Part shown: positions 16,230 through 18,575 of the stretch, one piece after another
Layout of the letters: the number at the start of each line of letters is the position of its first letter
Numbering within the stretch: position 1 is the first letter of the stretch
Assembly: GCA_964346275.1 (NCBI GenBank)
Contig: CAYFUR010000073.1
Span: forward strand, 1-18,575
DNA: 18,575 bases
Direction of reading: 5' to 3'
Origin: CAYFUR01 sp964346275
Lineage (GTDB): Bacteria > Sumerlaeota > Sumerlaeia > SLMS01
Notes under the pieces: generated by a model
The model's database searches: none
Told to the model about the DNA's origin: nothing
Seen by the model: the letters and a program-made list of their open reading frames with translations, nothing else
Translations under genes and position numbers: made by a program

Positions 16230-16786
16230 TGCGCCGAAACTTAGAGCGATGGCTATGGGAAGGAAGTTTTGAACCGGCGGCGATGAAGCTCGATGTTCTC
16301 TCGCCCGAAGATCTGCCGCAAGACGACCTGCTGACGCTCTCGCGCAAGACGATTCAAGATTATTCCCGGCAGATTGAAGACCTGCAACAAGCCCTGCACC
16401 GCCGGCGCGTTTCCTCCCAGCCCACCACCGCCCGGGGAGAAGAAGACAAGGAAGTCCGCAAGATCGCCAAGTCCTTGTTGCCCGTATTGGATGCACTTGA
16501 CCGCATCATCGACTATGGCAGAGAGTTGGACAGGCAAGATGAAGAATTTGAAAACTGGCTTCGCTCGGTGGAAGCCCTGAGAACACGGATGACAAAAGTC
16601 GCCGAGGAAATAGGCCTCAGGCCGATTTCCGCGGTTGGGATGGAAGTTGATCTGGAAAAACACGACGTGGTCGGCGTAGTCCCCGCGGGTGAATACCCCC
16701 CGAACACAGTTGTGGACGAACGGCAAACCGGGTATTATTTTCGAGGACGACTGTTGAGAGATGCAAAGGTCATTGTGGCCCAATAA
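16229..16786 (+). CDS. grpE: GrpE-family nucleotide exchange factor
   Basis: Releases ADP from Hsp70 as a dimer. The 185-residue product has an N-terminal helical region (about 25-60, TLSRKTIQDYSRQIEDLQQAL), a charged break (61-74), the second helical part with KSLLPVLDALDRIIDYGRE (81-99), and the C-terminal beta domain GLRPIS-EVDLEKHDVVGVV-GEYPPNTVVDERQTGYYFRGRLLRDAKVIVAQ (from about 129), which matches E. coli GrpE at HQA, PGNV, QKGY and GR--R-A-V-V. The start ATG overlaps the stop of the J-like gene, and dnaK2 begins 26 bases after its stop. The break in the long coiled coil is a little unusual. It presumably serves the Hsp70 encoded next, but could also serve the canonical DnaK. Confidence 0.93.
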   Translation: MRRNLERWLWEGSFEPAAMKLDVLSPEDLPQDDLLTLSRKTIQDYSRQIEDLQQALHRRRVSSQPTTARGEEDKEVRKIAKSLLPVLDALDRIIDYGRELDRQDEEFENWLRSVEALRTRMTKVAEEIGLRPISAVGMEVDLEKHDVVGVVPAGEYPPNTVVDERQTGYYFRGRLLRDAKVIVAQ

Positions 16787-16812
16787 CTGACTTTATCAGG
16801 AGGCTTTTAGCC

Positions 16813-18570
16813 ATGGGTAGGATTATGGGTATTGACTTGGGGACGACCAACTCGGTTGTCGCCGTGATGGAAAAAAACGGGCCCTTCATCGTGCCCAACA
16901 GCCTTGGCGAACGCCTGACCCCCTCCGTCGTCGGCTTCACAAAGTCAGGCGACGTCCTCGTCGGCAAGAAAGCCAAGCGCGGCGCCATCATGAACGTCGG
17001 CCGCACGGTTTTCAGCATCAAGCGCCACATGGGCACGAACCATCGAGTCAAGGTCGAAGGCAAGGAATATACGCCCCAGGAAATCAGCTCGATGATCCTC
17101 CAGAAGCTTCGCCAGGACACGCAGGATTACTTCGGCGAAGAGATCACACAGGCTGTTGTCACCGTCCCCGCCTACTTCACCGAACAGCAGAGGGCCGCAA
17201 CCAAGGACGCCGGGGAAATCTCCGGCCTCAATGTCCGCCGGGTCATCGACGAGCCCACGGCAGCCGCCCTCGCCTATGGCTTTGACAAGGAAGAAGACCA
17301 GATCCTCATGGTGTTCGACCTCGGCGGCGGCACCTTCGACGTCAGCATCATCGAAATCATCAGCGGCGTCTTCCAGGTGCGCGCCATCAGTGGCAATACC
17401 CAGCTCGGCGGGGACGACTTCGATCAGCGGATTGTCGACCATCTCATCGACCAGTTCAAAGAAGACCATGACGTGGATCTCAGCGAGGATCCCATCGCCA
17501 AGCAGCGCCTTCGCGAAGCCGCGGAAGAAGCCAAGATCGAGTTGTCCGAACTGAAGGAAACCCACGTCCTCGTGGAAGCCATCACGATGACGGAAAAAGG
17601 GCCTCTCACTCTCGATATGAATCTCACCCGCGATACCTTCGAGGAGCTCATCCGCGATCTCGTCGACCAGGTGTCCCCGCCCATGGAATCCGCCCTGAAG
17701 GATGCGGAGATGAGCGTCGGCGATATCACCAATGTCCTCCTCGTTGGCGGCTCCACGCGCATCCCCATGGTGCAATCCAAGGTGCGTGAATTCAGCGGCA
17801 AGAACGCCCTGCGAGACATCTCGCCGGAAGAGGTCGTGGCCATGGGCGCCGCGGTCCAGACCATCGTTCTCGCCCCGCTGGAAGGCGACCTGGAAGAAAC
17901 CTCCGCCACCCACTACCAGGGCAAGGAACGCCCGGTCATCATCCACATGTCGCCCTTCTCCCTCGGTGTCGGCCTCCAGAATGACCAGATGGGCGCGATC
18001 ATCGAACGCAACTCCACCTATCCCACGGAAGCGAAGGATATCTTCACCACCACGCGGGACTTTCAGGAGGCCATCAGCTTCCCCATCTACGAAGGGGAAA
18101 GCGACATCGCCTCGGAAAACACCTTCCTCGATCTCCTGCGCATCGAAGGCATCACCCCCGCCCCCCGCGGCGTGCCCCGCATCGAAGTCACCTTCCGCCT
18201 CAATCCCGACCGGATCCTCGAAGTCCGCGCGGAAGACCTCGCCACCGGCGTCGAGAAGCAGATCACCGTGGAATCCACCGGCAGCCGCCTCAACGATGCC
18301 GAGAAGAACCGCATGATCAAGGAAGCCCGCGAACGCGTCACCTCGATGCTTCAGGACCGCATCCGCGAATCCCGCCAGGACGAAGCCCGCAACGTGCTCG
18401 AACGCGCCGAATCCGTCATGGCCATCTCCGGCGATCATCCCATGACGGAAGACCTCCGCGGCCAGATTCGCCAGCTCCGCGACGCCATCGAGGCGGGCGA
18501 CGAAGAAGCAATCAACGATCTCATCGACGACGTGCTGCGCGTCATGACGGAGATCGAGGCCGGCGCCTGA
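16813..18570 (+). CDS. Divergent Hsp70 (second DnaK paralogue) with altered J-docking face and linker
   Basis: 585 residues, complete, shorter than typical DnaK (610-640). ATPase signatures are intact: GIDLGTTNSVVAV (6-18), K70, DLGGGTFDVSII (169-180, T174), VLLVGGSTRIPMVQ (308-321). A substrate-binding beta domain (about 380-490) and helical lid follow, but the tail ends VMTEIEAGA, lacking the acidic DnaK tail. Compared with E. coli DnaK, T123/E124 replace N147/D148, D146 replaces N170, Q188 replaces E217, and the linker DVLLLDV becomes RPVIIHM (373-379, D393 to H378), preceded by a 14-residue insertion (about 355-372). The ATG at 16813 has a good AGGAGG 8 bases upstream. It is the third gene of the J-like/grpE operon and is about 55 percent identical by eye to the canonical DnaK. 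A specialised Hsp70 is likely; its clients are unknown. Confidence 0.93.
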   Translation: MGRIMGIDLGTTNSVVAVMEKNGPFIVPNSLGERLTPSVVGFTKSGDVLVGKKAKRGAIMNVGRTVFSIKRHMGTNHRVKVEGKEYTPQEISSMILQKLRQDTQDYFGEEITQAVVTVPAYFTEQQRAATKDAGEISGLNVRRVIDEPTAAALAYGFDKEEDQILMVFDLGGGTFDVSIIEIISGVFQVRAISGNTQLGGDDFDQRIVDHLIDQFKEDHDVDLSEDPIAKQRLREAAEEAKIELSELKETHVLVEAITMTEKGPLTLDMNLTRDTFEELIRDLVDQVSPPMESALKDAEMSVGDITNVLLVGGSTRIPMVQSKVREFSGKNALRDISPEEVVAMGAAVQTIVLAPLEGDLEETSATHYQGKERPVIIHMSPFSLGVGLQNDQMGAIIERNSTYPTEAKDIFTTTRDFQEAISFPIYEGESDIASENTFLDLLRIEGITPAPRGVPRIEVTFRLNPDRILEVRAEDLATGVEKQITVESTGSRLNDAEKNRMIKEARERVTSMLQDRIRESRQDEARNVLERAESVMAISGDHPMTEDLRGQIRQLRDAIEAGDEEAINDLIDDVLRVMTEIEAGA

Positions 18571-18575
18571 CCCTC

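Noticed and set aside
16945..18438. Open frame of 497 codons antisense to the second Hsp70
   Set aside because: Gly/Asp/Phe/His-rich mirror translation of an Hsp70 gene. Such long antisense frames opposite dnaK are a well-known artefact of its codon usage.

Overview
The window is GC-rich bacterial chromosomal DNA with ordinary housekeeping genes (dnaK, purL, rpsT, grpE). No tRNA, rRNA, insertion sequence, integrase or CRISPR array was recognised. Several genes are typical of poorly cultured, deep-branching bacteria: a deoxyhypusine-synthase-like protein, a stand-alone FMN-binding glutamate-synthase-like protein, and a very large secreted metzincin/beta-propeller fusion. I cannot assign a phylum from sequence alone; nothing suggests a phage or plasmid.

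Layout. (1) 1-1578: the 3' part of a canonical dnaK, closed by a clear terminator. (2) 1696-6899: a secreted-protein region of visibly lower GC, with two tandem paralogous small exported proteins on the + strand and a convergent 1314-residue secreted protein carrying a complete metzincin zinc site. (3) 7110-12253: purL (+), then a deoxyhypusine-synthase-like gene and an FMN-dependent glutamate-synthase-like gene on the - strand, the latter with a promoter about 300 bases upstream and a long leader. (4) 12669-13368: rpsT (S20) and a small helix-turn-helix gene, both -, the latter with a good inverted repeat immediately upstream. (5) 13495-14489: a five-helix membrane protein (+) converging on a small cupin (-). 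(6) 14784-18570: a tight + strand operon of a J-like/TPR protein, a GrpE and a second, divergent Hsp70.

The most interesting system is region 6. The J-like protein has Asp-Pro-Glu where the invariant His-Pro-Asp of J domains should be. The Hsp70 encoded two genes later is changed at the positions that in E. coli DnaK dock the J domain (N147, D148, N170, E217, and D393 of the interdomain linker), while its ATPase signatures are intact. The canonical DnaK at the left edge of the same window keeps all of these residues and acts as an internal control. This suggests a dedicated, co-evolved Hsp70/J-like/GrpE machine running beside the housekeeping one, with rewired or lost J-stimulated ATP hydrolysis. 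Its clients are unknown.

Secondary points are the relocated cysteine cluster in the glutamate-synthase-like protein, substituted substrate-site residues in the deoxyhypusine-synthase-like protein, and the probable operator in front of the helix-turn-helix gene.
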